From: Mycteria americana
Lineage: Eukaryota; Chordata; Aves; Ciconiiformes; Ciconiidae
Reading direction: 5' to 3'
Assembly (NCBI RefSeq): GCF_035582795.1
Contig: NC_134367.1
Location: 80,707,062-80,771,061, forward strand
Length of the DNA: 64,000 nucleotides
The translations under genes were made by a program, and so were the position numbers. The notes below the pieces were generated by a model. The model searched no databases. It was not told the origin of the DNA and saw only the letters and a program-made list of their open reading frames with translations. This document shows positions 12,389 to 26,300 of the stretch, one piece after another. Each line of letters opens with the position of its first letter. The first letter of the stretch is position 1.

Positions 12389-14558
12389 GAGATAAAACAG
12401 AGCTGTTAAAGCAATCATTTCCTGAAATCTGTTCAGGAAGGCAGTTGCATGATACACAGGACAAAAGTTAATGTTGCAGATAAGTGGTGTACTATAGCTA
12501 TTCAGACTATAGCTGTCTTTATAGCGATTGCAGTGTATATCAGATGTTAATGCTAAATGTAAGGCCTTTGGCATGCTGAGAAGTTGTTAATTTACTGAAC
12601 AGTATTATGATTAATCACATACAGAGGAATCTAACAGCCCTGCTTCACAATATGCCTTCTTAAAGGAATATTCTATTTCTGCTTTTTTTAATGAATTCTC
12701 TCAGTCTTTCTAGAGTGCTTAAGGGTATTTGATACCTAGAGACCTTTCTAAAGACTACCAGTTCAGGTCATTTCTTGGCAAAAAGATTCCTGCCATAGTT
12801 GAGCTCTCATCCAATTGTGATTCAAATTAATGGAATTTTTTCATTGACTTAATTGGAAATTGAATTAAATATGCATTAAACACTGATAAAAAAGAAGCTC
12901 CTAACACATCAGTAGCTCAATCTGTTTAAAGTATAGTTATCTTTTTATAAGCAGAATATCAACCTCTGTCTCCATAGCTTTGGGTAATTTTGATTCATAT
13001 CTAATAGCAAAGTTTGCTCTGTAAATTCTCTGCCAGGCTTTGTGCTTTTTTGCAAGTATGCCTTAGCAGAAATCTGAATCTTATTAACACATAAAATGCC
13101 ACCTTGAGCCTCCTGATTTCTTTTTTTAGCCTAATGAAAATGATTGTCATAAACCAAACAGATATGTTTATGTGTGTCACTCCTAGACACTGCTTTTGTT
13201 ATTGGTCTAGTCACAATACAATACAGCTACAGTTTACAGCTGCCTTTGACTTTGTTTTGTGGATTTCTAACATGTCCCAGACCTGCCTTGCTGTGAGGTC
13301 CGGTCCTGGTCAGAGAAGCAAGAGGTGGACCCTTAGCCATAATTTTGCTGGTTACATCACTGAGTGGTGTCATTTAGTTACCTACAGGTAACAGCTTTTT
13401 TGATAATGTTGGGAATATTTGTAATAACTAGTGGTTGCTTTATGTGTTAATCCACTGCTGTAAGGAACAGACTGGGCACAGATATTTACCTGACTGGCAT
13501 GAATGTGGAAAAGTGATGGGTAGATGTTCCTGCCCCAGACTTGGGTCTTGGCTACTTTTTCTCTCCACTCAGGTCTGCTCTGAAGTCAAAAGTGAAGCAC
13601 TGGTCCCAGATTTTGAGACTTTCACTTGGGGGCTCCTGGGAGCTCGGGGCAACTTGCTATGCCATGTCTGTGGTAGGTAGATAGTTTCTGTGGGAGGGAC
13701 GTGTCTTTGCTCTGACTGTGGAAGTCTGCTGAGGTCTGCTCAGGGTATTAGCCTCTGGGACTTTCATAGAAGCTCAGAATAGACTTCCCAGCCAAACTTC
13801 AGCTACTCTTCCACAAGCACACCCTGCCTGAGCACAGCAAGGCTTGTAACAGCCACTTGTGCCATGAAGTTGACGTGCTGACTCGAAGGACACCTCTGTG
13901 TTCACCTGCTTTTCTGAGGTCCTCATGCACATCAGAGTCAATGCATATGGCTTCCCTGGGGACTGAAGGAACATCTCTGCAGCCTTATACACCTGACAGA
14001 ACTCAACATGCCCCATGCTCATGCAGTGACTGAGCAGCACCGTTTTCCTCCACCGTTTCCATACCAAGATTAAAGGGCCTGAGACAGATTTTTTCCCTGC
14101 TACTGGCTGCTGCAGACCATGATAGGACAAGGCTCCGAGTCTGATTATGGGAAATCTGTCTTGCCTGTGGTCCCAGGAATGCTTTTCTCCTGCTGGTGAG
14201 AGAAGAAAATTGCATAGTTCAGACATAGAGAGTGCAAATGCTGGACATAGCAAAAAAAAAAGGGATTATTTTTAATACCTTTTAAGACTCCAGATTAGGA
14301 GAAAGTGCTTCCAAGAAATCTGCAATGCATTTATGCAAGTTTTCTTCTGCAATAGTGTGATGGATGCACTCGACCTCTTAACCAAACTAGCAGTAGTTTG
14401 GTACAGCTACCTCCAAAGGAGGTAAAGGCCTGAGCCGTGATCAGGCCAAGAACTCCTCTGGTCCCGATCTGTTCTCTGAAAACCCACAAAGGAGCAGAGT
14501 GACACAGTGAGCGTTGATGCATATGAGCTTGGAACACTGATCATGCAGTTAACGCATG
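12389..14558. other. 3' flank of copy 2, no gene seen
   Basis: The first 350 bases resemble the flank after the intact gene (shared blocks such as CAGCCCTG and CTCAGTCTTTCTAGA). Beyond that I recognise nothing; a minus-strand open frame of 159 codons (14253-13774) has no family I know. Confidence 0.55.
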
Positions 14559-14563
14559 AATAG
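14559..14563. repeat. Target site duplication AATAG, left copy
   Basis: Exact match to 15267-15271 on the other side of the solo LTR. Confidence 0.8.
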
Positions 14564-15266
14564 TGGGTGGCTTTTCCAAGACTCATTTATCAAGGAACAA
14601 AGAAAGTTGTGGGTATAAGGAGTCTCATGCATATCGTTCCTATCACATGTAATTTGACTATGAGCCTGCGACTTTATCTAGAAATATGACAGCCAAAGTG
14701 AGCCTTCTTTGAACTCTCCCTTCTAGGCAGCATGGCTGCATGATGGTGATCTCCCCTTGAGCAGGGACACCTCTCAAGGTTGCTCCTCGAGGCAGAGAGA
14801 CCTTTTACCAACGGCAAATCTTTGGTAAGCGACCGATATCGTGGATAACCTTGTAGTATGGTAACATTGATTTTATCTTGGTAACTTTGATTGCATGCTG
14901 AATTGATAAATCTTGCATATATAATCCCTTAGACATAAACCATTGTCCAAGTCTGAGACTAAGATTCGACCTAACTGCACCTGAGCTCCATCAGGAGTTT
15001 AGAAAGCAAGGGGTTCTATCCTGAACCTCATGACTCAACAGGAGGGTCCTCCGTACCCTTTTGTATCCTCGTTCTCTCTGTGAATCACTTTAACTCGAGT
15101 GTAACCCAATATTCCTATGTATGTTTCTTCCATGCAGTAATTAATAGAGTCAACCTTGCTATCGAACTTTGTTAAAAGTCGCACTTTTATAAATCATATT
15201 AAAACCACTTTTGCTAATACCTTTAACGGTGATTTTTTAAGCTATCTAAATCACTCATTCGCGACA
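14564..15266 (+). mobile_element. Solo LTR of an avian endogenous retrovirus, with 5-bp target duplication
   Basis: A 703-base unit begins TGGGTGGC and ends TCGCGACA. It is flanked by an exact direct repeat AATAG at 14559-14563 and 15267-15271. Inside are a TATATAA box (14918-14924) and an ATTAAA signal (15198-15203), 64 bases before the end, in LTR order. No retroviral coding sequence is on either side, so this is a solo LTR left by LTR-LTR recombination. Five-base duplications are seen with several retroviral classes; I do not assign the family. Confidence 0.82.
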
Positions 15267-15271
15267 AATAG
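15267..15271. repeat. Target site duplication AATAG, right copy
   Basis: Exact match to 14559-14563. Confidence 0.8.
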
Positions 15272-18200
15272 TCAGTTCCCCACATAGCAGATGACCTCTT
15301 TTGCTACCTGCTCTTTGCAGGTATTGCATTAATATTTCTGTGGAGTAAATACAGTTCATGAATCAACTAATTAAAGATCAATACTCATAAAAATATAAAT
15401 ACTTATTAATATAAGAGTGTTTTAATATATAAAAGCTATTGTCTCGCTCAAGGGGGCATTTCCTCAGGGCAGCTCTTTATCCCTCTCTTCAAAGCAGTGT
15501 TCTCCGTTTCTCCCTCACCCTGCAATTCTACAACCTGATAGTACTCAGGTTTGGGGAAAAGGATATTTTTTGCATTTCCACACTTTTCTTCCACAGCTTG
15601 CTTTTACCCGGTATGTTCTGCCTTAACTGGAGTTCACTCTACTCTTTTCCAAGTCAGCAGCTACCAAGGGTTAGTAGGAACTCAGCTGGGAAGAAAGGTA
15701 AGTGTGGAGGTTAAAACCTAATGAGTGAAATGGTAGTTTCCCACAATATGATCTGGTCTGTGTATAAGAAGGCCTTCACTAAAGGATTGTGCTATTCAAT
15801 CTGAATTTCTTTGTATGATTTAGTAATCATTCTTTTTCTAGGTCTCCTTCAAGTTAAATCCATTTATAACCTTAAACCTTAAGGATGGCATCAATTCATT
15901 GAGGAACAGGATGATTCAACAAAGCTACTCTTGGTGGCCTCTGGTCGGTGGCCTCACTCCTTTCTGTAGGGATTTAAGGATCCCAGTTACCAAACAGCTT
16001 CTGCTGCTGATCACAAGGCAGAGACTAAGTGTGGGAACAGCACTGGAACTAATCAGGAGTGAAAAATAATTTACTAACTTGGCACTCTACACTAGCAGGA
16101 GCCTTTTTGTTGTCTTGTTGCACTGACTTTTAAATCCCAGCAATTCTGATAAAGTCTGTAGATACAGCTGTTATAAAATTGCTATTAAAAATGGGAAACA
16201 CAGGTTTCAAGCCATATGGTGAGATAGATTTGAAACTGGAGCAGTCTCAGGTGTCTACTGTATCTTACCATCATGAAGGACTCCATCTCTGGCTGGAGGT
16301 AGTGGGGGAGACGAAGTAAGACCTGGAGGACTGAGCTTCAGAAGCAGGTCCTGAATGGTATCCCTGGTACATCAAGGAAAATACCATCAGTTTAAGAATA
16401 CTTTAAATCAGGATGGTAAAAGATGTGGGTGTTTAAGATTTTTGTCATTAACTATCTGTTTTCACTCTTCAAAGGCAGCAGCTGTGGGGTTACTATGATG
16501 TAGAACAGCCATAATTATTGGCAGAAAAAGACTTAAATAAGATAAATTACTTGCCTAAAAATAAAAAGACACAGAAGTTTTGCCTTTTCCAGGCCACATG
16601 TGGAAATATATTTCATGGACACATTAGTAAGTCTGGTGAGCTGTGCTACTGCTGACTATTTTTGTCTTGTTTTGGATGTAAAATCCCTTCATCTTCACAC
16701 AATGAAGCAAATCTCAATGTAGGGAATAGACTTACTTAGAGAATGTGTAAAGAAAGATGAAAGCTGAGGAATTGTGTTAGGATCAAAAAGGGGAGTGGTG
16801 AAGATGAGGGAGCCTTGAGACTAAGAAAGAAGAAGGGTGAAATAGAAAGAGGGAGAAGCTTTCATGTTTTTGTATCTGTGTTTTTCCTGAGATCAAAGGG
16901 GACTGTGTATTTTGATTAACTCTAAGCTGTAAAAGCTCCTCAGATTGGAGATTTGAAGAGACAATTGTCCAGTATCAGGTACATCAAGTGAAATATGAGT
17001 TCACCTTTCCCCTCTAGGAATGAATCTGGAGGTATTGAATGGAATCTAATTAGGGAAGATGAGAGCCAAGCAGTCCTGCTGGGGCTCAAAAAAATTAATT
17101 GGCAAAATGAATCAAACCTGCTGACCGTATCAAAGAAGGAAGAGAAAATCATGAGGGGATTAAAAAAAGGGGGTTTTAAAAATTTTTTTTTTTTTTTCTT
17201 TTAGTAGATCAGGAGGGTGAGAAAATGGTAGAAAATGGAAGAAGAAGGATGGGGAGAAACTTTATGGTGAGCACATGACATTTGGCCCGTGGTGAAAGCT
17301 CTTCAGCAGAGTCCCTTAGTAGAAAGTAGCAGAGCACTCCTGGGAGGCAGGCCAAGAGCTGAGCAGCCACAGAAATGGACTCACTGCTTGGCTCTAGGGT
17401 TTGCCCCCTGGTTGTGGCTGATGCACATTGCCTGGGTACTGCAGGGGAACGGTAGCTAGTCTGGCACATATATCTTTGCAGAAATAGTTCCTTATTCATG
17501 AGCACTGGGTTTGCTTGGGAAGAAAATGCAATGCAGGAATTTTGTCATTTGTAAAAGATGAGATGCTGCATGAAGCAGGGGAGGAAAGACGGGCAGTCGT
17601 GAGATATCTGTGTTCAGACTGGGAAAGTCTGATTATATGGCTACCAGAAGACATACTGGGAAGCCCAATACTGAGACAGTGGCTTTGTTAGCCTGTGTCT
17701 TACAGGGCTTGAATTGCCTGTTTGGCATCAGCTTGGTCCCTGAGGAAGTGGTTAGGTGTCTCTGCACTGGGGTCTCCATGTGCTTCTTCTAGGAAAAATT
17801 ATTTGCTAAGGCTCAGTACAGCACAAATGCTGGAGGCAGCCTGGGTCCGGCACTGCACCCAGAACACTAGGAAATGCAGCACAGACATCTGGAGAAGCCT
17901 TGCATGGAGCCATCTCATGTTTCTCAGGGTTTGTTAGAGGTGATGCTACCAAAAAGAACTATGCTGCTAAGTTTATCCTGGAAGCAGCAGAAAAGCACTT
18001 ATCACGCAGTGGTGTCTGAGCATTTAACTCTTCCTGCACTAGCTACCATTAATCTTCAGTTTGGCTAAACTGTCCATAGATAGTTGTGAACTGGGCATTT
18101 CTAGGGAAGAGATGCTCAAATTATTGTTTCCCTCTCTATTCCCTTACATCAACTCATCTCTCCTGTACCCTCATCTCCATACCCTACAAGGGTAGGAGGG

Positions 18201-21200
18201 TATGGATACCAAGCCCTATGTCCCATGTCCCAACTTTACTTCCAGCAGTACACACTACAGCCCTCATCCTCCTCCACAACACACCATGTGGAGCTCAGTC
18301 AGCTCGCTTAGTCCTTCAGAGGGCAGCAGGAGGTGAAAGAAAGTGGTAGATCATGGGCCAAGGTTGTTATTGGTGGTGCCCAAATTGGCCTGGTAGGCAC
18401 CTAGTCAGCATCAAGCCCACAGACCATTAGCTGGCAGTTCTTCTTTAAACTTTCTAAAGGATTAATTTACAGTGTCATGACTGGGACTCAACAAAATCCA
18501 TGGAGAAATATGTTTTGAAAAAAAACAGAGAAAAAAACTCTTTAGTTCTTTTTGCATGACTTTCCAGTCCTAATACTACAATATTTGAATAAAACTAAAT
18601 GTCTTTGATAAGTTAAGTGAAAAAACAGATAAAATATGATCTTCAGACAAGGAATTAAATTATCTTCTCTCTGTGAAAATACACAGTTTTGACTTTATGC
18701 TTAAGATCCAAGCTGCACGCTTCCAGCTCCTATAGGAATATCTCCACTGATGTCTCATATGTTCCACTGAGCAAGTTGCATTTGTTTTGATAATCCTGAT
18801 TTGTGCATTCAAATTCATATACTGAAAATTAAAATTGCAATTATTTTTTTTGAAAAGAATGGACTGGACTGGACTGATTTTTTTAATGCATCTGGATAAC
18901 CTGTTTCAAGATACCTCTTTAATCAGCTTTAGATTTGCATTTTATATTTGGCCTCATTTCTATTGCCACATTACACTTTGTTTGTATGACATAATTACTT
19001 CTGTACTAAAGGCTCCAGAGCTTTGACTGTTTCAGGGGCATAGACCATAATGGGATTAATGACAGGTTTGCAGGAAACAGGACATTTAGTGCATTAGCAA
19101 GAATCAGAAAGTCCTCCATAACATACATCAGTGAGTGTTTTGTGACATTCTTCTTTGCTACCTCCTTCCTGTTTCTTCCCCATCCTCTTTTAATGTCAGG
19201 TATGAGGCAACAGGTGACTTCTTGAGGTCACCGGCCTGACTCCTCCATCTGCACATTTATTTGGTAACAAAGTTCTAGTCAGAGACTTCCAACTTTTTAA
19301 ATTAATTTCACCAGTATAGTTGGGAAAGATCAGATAAAACAAACAAGCAAGGAAATAAATCTCTTTTGGTGATGGTTTGAGGAGTCTGTTAACGTACAGC
19401 TGACATCTTCAGATTAGTATAAGATAGTGATTTCTCCAGCATTGTGTGTCATGAAATTCTCTGTATTTACTGGCATGCTCTTTCTTATTACCTAGTGGAG
19501 TATTAACAGGAGAGAGAGGGCAGTTAACCTTTGCATCTGTACTTTGGCAATTAGCCAATACATTAATAGAGATGATGAAAGCTGTGGAAAGTTGCTTATT
19601 TCCTATCTTGTTCCAGAGAGGGGATTAAGAGAGTGGAAACTCTCCAGAGACAGAAAAGCTGAGGCTGAAAAAAAACTGAGAGAGGAAAGTTTAGAAGAGA
19701 GGTGGGAAATTTTGGGTAGCAGAAAGACAGAGATGGGTATACTTCTGTAGATGAGGGACAGTGGTCTAATCTGATGTTGTGACCAGCTTTGTCCTTGTCA
19801 GGGAAGGTGACCATCATGAAGAGAACTCTACAATTCAGGAGGAAAACAAAAGATGAAGGAGGATCCTAGAAAATTTTACAACAGATTAGACCCCAGCTCA
19901 AACAGTTTTTTAGAGTAGTCAAGAAAATGAGCCCAGATCATGTACTGAGGATTAATTATTTTTCATCTCTGTTTCACTATTTCCTGGATTTTTAAGTAAA
20001 TAACAGTAGTGTCATGCAGGCTGGTAAATAATATGTTTTGTGGCAGTTGTCTCACACCTGTCATGTACCCCTGACATAATAAGTCTTGTGCAATCATGAA
20101 AGGCTCTTCCCCTTCATTCCTTAACGTGCCTATAGCTGCAGGCAGCAGCCTCTGCCAGTCTTCAAAAGGTGCTCCAGCACTGGTCATCTTGATGGGTTAT
20201 GTTCACACCTGGACACTGGGGCTGAAGCTCACCTGGGTCAGCCAGAAAGGGACTGGACAGTGTCCTTTTGTCTGAGTCCTAAACTTGGGTTCCTGCCTGC
20301 CTTTCTCTCCCTGTGCTCCCCTGAGCTTGTGTAGACAAGCTTTTGATGAGCTGATGGCTACTGTGATGGGTCTGGGAGTATCTGGGCAGGGTATGATTTG
20401 TTTCTCTGTGCTCCTTTGTGGGTGTACAGGCAAGCTTTTATCACATAACCTAAGACATACTACCATCCTGGTCTCTGTTTGGAGGCTTTGACTTCCCTCT
20501 GATCAGGCACATGCTACATTATTCAAAGGGAAAAATGCCGCATATGGCATTTCCATTGTAGAGCCAATTCTACTTTAAGCCCTACTTTTCATGGACTCAT
20601 TCATAGGATCCCAGGGAATGTCCCTCCCCCCCAAGCTATTTTTGCAGATGGATGATCAGGGGGATTTAGGCTACCTTCATTAATGGATCAATCTTAATGG
20701 ATCCCTCTTAAATCTTATTAGGTCATTTTGGAGGACTAATTTATGGAAGCCTTCTCCAGAGTTGTACTGACATTAATGCAGATCATGGGAATAGTTATAG
20801 AAAGTCACCTCTTCTCATTTACCACCTGACAGCACAAGTTTTAAGGGTATTGCTTTGTTGTTTCATTTAACAGGGAATGGATCTGCATAAGCAGATCAGT
20901 CCACTAGGCAACTGTCAGCTGGCAATGTCCTGTAGCTATCACAGAAAAGGTCACCAGCCTCTTTCTGCAAAGCTCCACAATCAGGAAAGACCGGGTCTGA
21001 TAAGTATGGGAAGTCAGAAACCTTTAGAGGCACTGTGGTGGCTTGAACAACAAATACCATTAATCTGGAGATTACGAAATGCTTTAATCTGTTTTTAATC
21101 TCCATGTTTTTAAAGCTGCTTCTCAGAAACTGTAAATCAACTGATGTTTTCCGTCAGTCTCCGGGTTCAGTATTTGGCAGGATCAGAGGGTCTTCTTGTG

Positions 21201-23150
21201 TAACACGTACGGTGCAAGGTACAATCCTCCCATCTCCCAGCGCAGGTGTTGTGGCAGATGGCTGTATCAAAGGCTCACATTACTAAATCTTGGTCCTGCT
21301 TTTTTTTTTTTGCCAAGAAATTTAACTCCTCTCAAAATCCCTCCTCATGACTTACGTCTTCTAATTGTTTTTTCTCCACTAATACTGTTTTTTTTTGGTT
21401 CCTAAGGATAAAACATGCCTCCAAGGAACAATTGGCCTGACTGCCCTCTCTGGTAAAAATACACTGGAAATCCTCTGGATTTTCTCTATCAAAGTTTCTT
21501 TGGACCATTCTGTGATGAGTGAAGTGTAGGGGTGAACTGAGCTGTCTTTCTCTCACGGAAATCTTATTCCAACACTATGCTATTGTATGAGATACATTAA
21601 TAATTTACATACCCTTTCCCCCTTTTTCCTTCCTTAGGGAATGCGTACTGTCCCAACCCTTTTTTTTTTTTGCCAGCAGGTAAAAATACCAATTAAACAC
21701 ATTTTCTTAGCTTCAGTCCATGACAGTTTAATGCCAAGGGAAGGTAAAGGAAAAAAATTAAGGGAAGCCACTTTTTTGTTTTGCTAGCGTGGCTGGTTAC
21801 ACTTCAAGAATCAGCAAAGGTGCTATTTCATGGTACAGCAATATTTAGCAAATGTCAGTGAAGTGATGCAGGTGGTGCCACCTGGCTGCGCTTTGGCACG
21901 GATCTCATTCAGCAAATGGATCGAGGAGGAGTCATATGATGTCCCCTTGGTTCAGATGATGCCTGCACATAGGTAGTCTTTCTGTATTGACATAGTTTTA
22001 CAGAAAAGAGGAAATGAAGGAAAAAGCAAAAGATTTCCATGGACTGAAAAAAATTGATGTCAAAATGTAGGGCTAGGTCATCCTGCGAGCACTGCAGCAT
22101 GCCTCAGGGACCAGGCGTGAATCCCTCAGGGCAAGCAAATGGCAAAAGCATACAGGTATGCAGTCGCTGGTCTTCCTGCTCCAAGTGCCCAACAGGCAGC
22201 ATTCAAAAGATGGAGATAAGAAAGAATGGTATTTAGATGCTTGGCATGAATTTTTTGGGGGAACTGTTTTCTTGTTCCTTGTGACCCATCCTCTTCCTGG
22301 AGACTTGAATATTAAACCTGGGCCTAACTTCAATTTTTCTACTGAGGTCAGTGCAGTCAGAAGCTCAACACCCGAAGTGCATTATAAATGCTAATCATTG
22401 TACCTGAGGTTATGTTATTACCAACTCAGTAATGACTGATCAGTTGTTGAGCAATGATTGAGCTCATTAAGGAGAGAACACATATAAATGAGTCATTGCC
22501 ATGTAACTACCAGAAAGCCAGAACTCTGTACTGCAGTCTGAACAATGGCCAAAGAGTGTCTGTGTCCACTTGCCCTCCTGGGCACCAGATGGAGGGGCAG
22601 TCAGCCATCCTCATGGGACAGTCCACAGCTCAGTCGCTGGTGCACTGAACATTTTCTTTCCCAATCCCAACACATTTGATCCCATTTCGGTGAGAATGAT
22701 AAGTGAAATAACAAACAAACAAAAAACCCCCCAGCAGAGCGAGTAATGGAAAGAGCAGAACTGCCATGAGGAATGTGATTGTGCCGTTTAAACCCCAGTC
22801 TGCAATTCACATCATTCTATTTTGGTATATTTTGTTTATCTCTATGCTGTAACTACAGATTTTTTGGCATGATATTTGAAGTTAGTTAAGCCCTTTAACC
22901 TAGAATGCAATTGCATTTTCTTGTTTTTCTTCTTTTCCTATGTTCAACTTCTGTTGATTTCAAAAGGTTCAAATTACTTAAGGTCTTTGACTGGAGTTGC
23001 GTATTTCTTTACAGTTTCAGAAAGAGTAGTAAATTATTGCTCACAGGGTCAAAAAAACCCCACCCTCCTATTAAAAGGTAATCTGTGGCTCTCTTTTTCT
23101 GCATAGCATTTCACACTGTGACGGAGCCTGTGTGTGAGAGAGAGAGAAGA
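15272..23150. other. About 7.9 kb upstream of the intact gene, nothing recognised
   Basis: Only short open frames, A/T runs and microsatellite-like patches (for example GGACT repeats near 18862). Regulatory sequence for the intact gene may lie here, but I cannot point to a site. Confidence 0.5.
23085..23106 (+). other. Possible splice acceptor just before the coding start of the intact gene
   Basis: A pyrimidine tract CTCTTTTTCTGCATAG ends at 23106, 44 bases before the ATG. It would fit a non-coding first exon lying upstream. No TATA box or CpG-rich promoter was recognised nearby. Inferred from sequence only. Confidence 0.4.
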
Positions 23151-23352
23151 ATGGAGAAGTCCAGGAAAAAATTTGCTGACATCATAGATAAGGCAATGGC
23201 TGCTGCTAACACAATGGATCGTGATGAACTGCTTTTTTCTTACAAGGGGATTCTCTACCCTGTTACATTTTGCAGTCCTGAAGTATTCAGAGCCATGGAG
23301 TCCCTTGAAGCCAGAAGTGATGATATCATTTTGGCAGGATACCCTAAAACTG
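23151..23352 (+). CDS. SULT6B1: Intact SULT6B1-like gene, exon 1
   Basis: Encodes residues 1-67 plus the first base of Gly68, ending in YPKT of the PAPS loop. Donor GTGAAT, phase 1. The ATG lies in a GA-rich context (GAGAAGAATGG). Confidence 0.92.
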
Positions 23353-26300
23353 GTGAATATAGTTTGCTTTCTTCATAAATAAAGTTATGTAATGGCAAAT
23401 AAGTCGGTTTGTACTAAATATATAATACATATTATATGTTATATAATATTATATATTATATGAAATAATAGTATTTAGAATTTTCACAAAACTTTGTAGA
23501 ACTAATTTTGTTCTCAGAAAGCACAACAAAGTTAATTATGAAGATTTTATATGGGCAACTTTTCAAATGACCGAGAAAAAGACATCTGATTTTCTTTTCT
23601 ATAGCATGTAAAGGTTTTTGTTATCTTTACTTTTTATAGTTACAAAGTTACATGCACAAATTAGAGAGAATTAAAATACAGTTCTCAAACCAGAGATAAC
23701 TAGATCTCCTGATATTGCAGGATCTGCTCTCACATTTATATTTGTAAAGTTAATAGCTTTATATTTTTACACAGAATGGAGCTTTTGGGACCTTCACATG
23801 CCATGCTGCATATTCTTTAGTTTATTTCACATAGATGTCAAGAATATCTGAAATCCATAACTATAAAAAAAATTATTTTCGTAACACTTGAATTGATCAC
23901 ACTGATCTTTGACTATTGGGAAATCAAGAGGAGATCTTTGCTAGGGTTGCGAGTTTACCCTGCATCTTTGCTTCTTCTGCCTGAAAGCACCCTACACTGG
24001 CCCATATCAGAGCTACAGGTTTGGATTAGATGTGTCTCATATCCATTTTAATGTAGCTGTTTCTCTCCTCCAGCAATTGGATTCACACTGTCTTACAGTA
24101 GATAGTCACAGCTGACAGGATTGTAAAGTTTTTGCTTTTTCATCATGTTTTCTTTTTGAAGAAATGCTATGCACCAGAACGCAGTTATTAAGACTGTAGT
24201 GACAAAGGTGTAGGAACCCAGTGTGCAGAAATCAGGAAATGGTAAACTAAAGATGGGAGTTCTCTACAGGCTCTTTCTTTATGTTTTGAATAAAAATATA
24301 ATAAATGTGTATAAAAAATGTCACTTCAGAGAATTTTTGCCTATTGGTAAAGAAAATGAGCACATACAGCACAATTTTCAGATCTAGTTCTGCTCCTGTG
24401 TTGAAGTTCTGTGACCCATCTTTTCTCCCAAGGTAATCCTGTGCAGCACGTCAGAAAACATAAAATATACTAGGTTTTGAAGTACAGGTTTACCACCTCA
24501 ATCCCCCTTATATTTGTCACAATAAAAATGTATTACATTAATGTCTGTTTTCCTATTTGAATCTTAGTGGTTCTTCTCCTTTATTAGTTAATTTACAATA
24601 TACAAGTTAATTTACAATATACAGGTTAATTTACGATGTACTGAGCCGTTCGAGTTGGAGAAATGTATCCTTATAAAGAGCAAAGGTAGGACCCTGAGAG
24701 GCGATTGTCCAGATAGTCAGCTGTGATTGTATCACATGAAAGGAGACCAGGCAACTCACCTGGTAGTACTACCTACCTCTTGGCTTTCCTGGCAAATCCA
24801 TTTCTGTTTATTCTAAAGGTTTTACAAACAATTCTGTATTTTTCCCCTTTCAGGCACAAACTGGGTAGGTCAAATCTTAAGTGATCTGGTAGCCGTATTT
24901 GAAAAGAAAACTCAGAATAAAGAAAGCAGCGTGACTGATGAAGAACTAGAAGAATTCCCCTACCTCGAAATTGGAGATACAGGGAAATATGAGGTGGGCA
25001 CAGAATACAATTGAAAGTTGTCAAAATTTTGTGCTTCAAATACTGAATATATGGTGTGTGGAATATTCCACTGTTTGGTAAGAGCTCTCCCACTTCTCTG
25101 TATGTGGCATCTGGTCAGGATGTATCTCATCTGCATTGCCAAATGCTGAGGGATAAATGGACGCTTCAGAGGACTTGAGAGGAGTACATACTCATTAGAT
25201 ACGCAAGAATGGCAGAAATTCAACGTAGCATGTTTTGTATTTAAGAAGAGTTTCATGAAATGTCAAATACTGAAATAATGGCTTTTGTCTCTTTTACTAG
25301 CTCTTGCTCCTCACCCCTTCTCTCTCTCCTTGAGATCCTTCAGCTTTCACATACCCCCGGTTAGAGTCTGCATCTTACCTTTAGATTTGATCCCTTGTCC
25401 AACAGAACATGTTAAATTCATTATCACTGAAAAGAATTAGCAATGGATAATCTTTTTCCAATTGCTCATTCTCAGTGGCTTTTGAAGATTAGAGCTACTC
25501 AGAGCAGTCCACTAAAATCGCAGGGTAACACTCACAAAAAATAAGTACTTCCATCAGCCAATAACTGTTGATAAGTTTAGCAAGGCAATATTTTATCATA
25601 GGCTGATATAAAGAATACCTGTACTAACTTAACTGTCCACTTTCCTCCTTCCAATTCTTAAAGCGAATGAACAAATTACCTTCTCGAAGAGTTATATTCA
25701 CTCATCTCCTTCCTGAAAATCTTCCCAGGTCTATCTTCAAAAATAAAGCCAAGGTGAGTGCTGATTTTAATCTCTTGAAACCAAACACTCCAACAGATGC
25801 TTTTTAAAGCCAATTTAGTACTTTTCTGCCAATTTTCAGAATCACTCTTATACTTAAGTGTTTAGCCTGGCCATTTCTACCTGCCCGTTTAAGTACTGCC
25901 ATTCACCTCACTTAATCTCAGTTCATTCTTATTGACACCTTTGTGTCAGTCTCCACAAGCAAGATGGGGGGGTGGAACAAATCTTCCAGCAGGAAAATGT
26001 ATTTTGACACAATTTCCTATGGGAGGCATTTTATGGTGTTGTCACAAGTGAGGGCTTCAGTGTGTCAAGTTTCAGAGAGAATTTGTATTTTTGTGATTTT
26101 TCCCCATGACCTAAATGATGAATGATGCTTGTATCAAGCAAAACATACTTAGATTCTGCATAATTAATTTGATTAATCTGTAAAAGATATTTTAATAATT
26201 ATAGGCAATCATCTTCACAATGTACGGAAGCAAAGTAAAATCCTTCATCTTCTGAATTTAGAATGAAATTGCTACTTCTGCAAGTAGTATACAAGATATG

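Noticed and set aside
13774..14253. Minus-strand open frame of 159 codons
   Set aside because: No family recognised, no ordered domain or signal, and neighbouring frames are also fairly open. Treated as chance.
23085..23150. Upstream in-frame ATG extending the intact protein by 22 residues
   Set aside because: The extension spans a splice-acceptor-like tract and has low-complexity residues; the paralogues align only from MEKSRKK.
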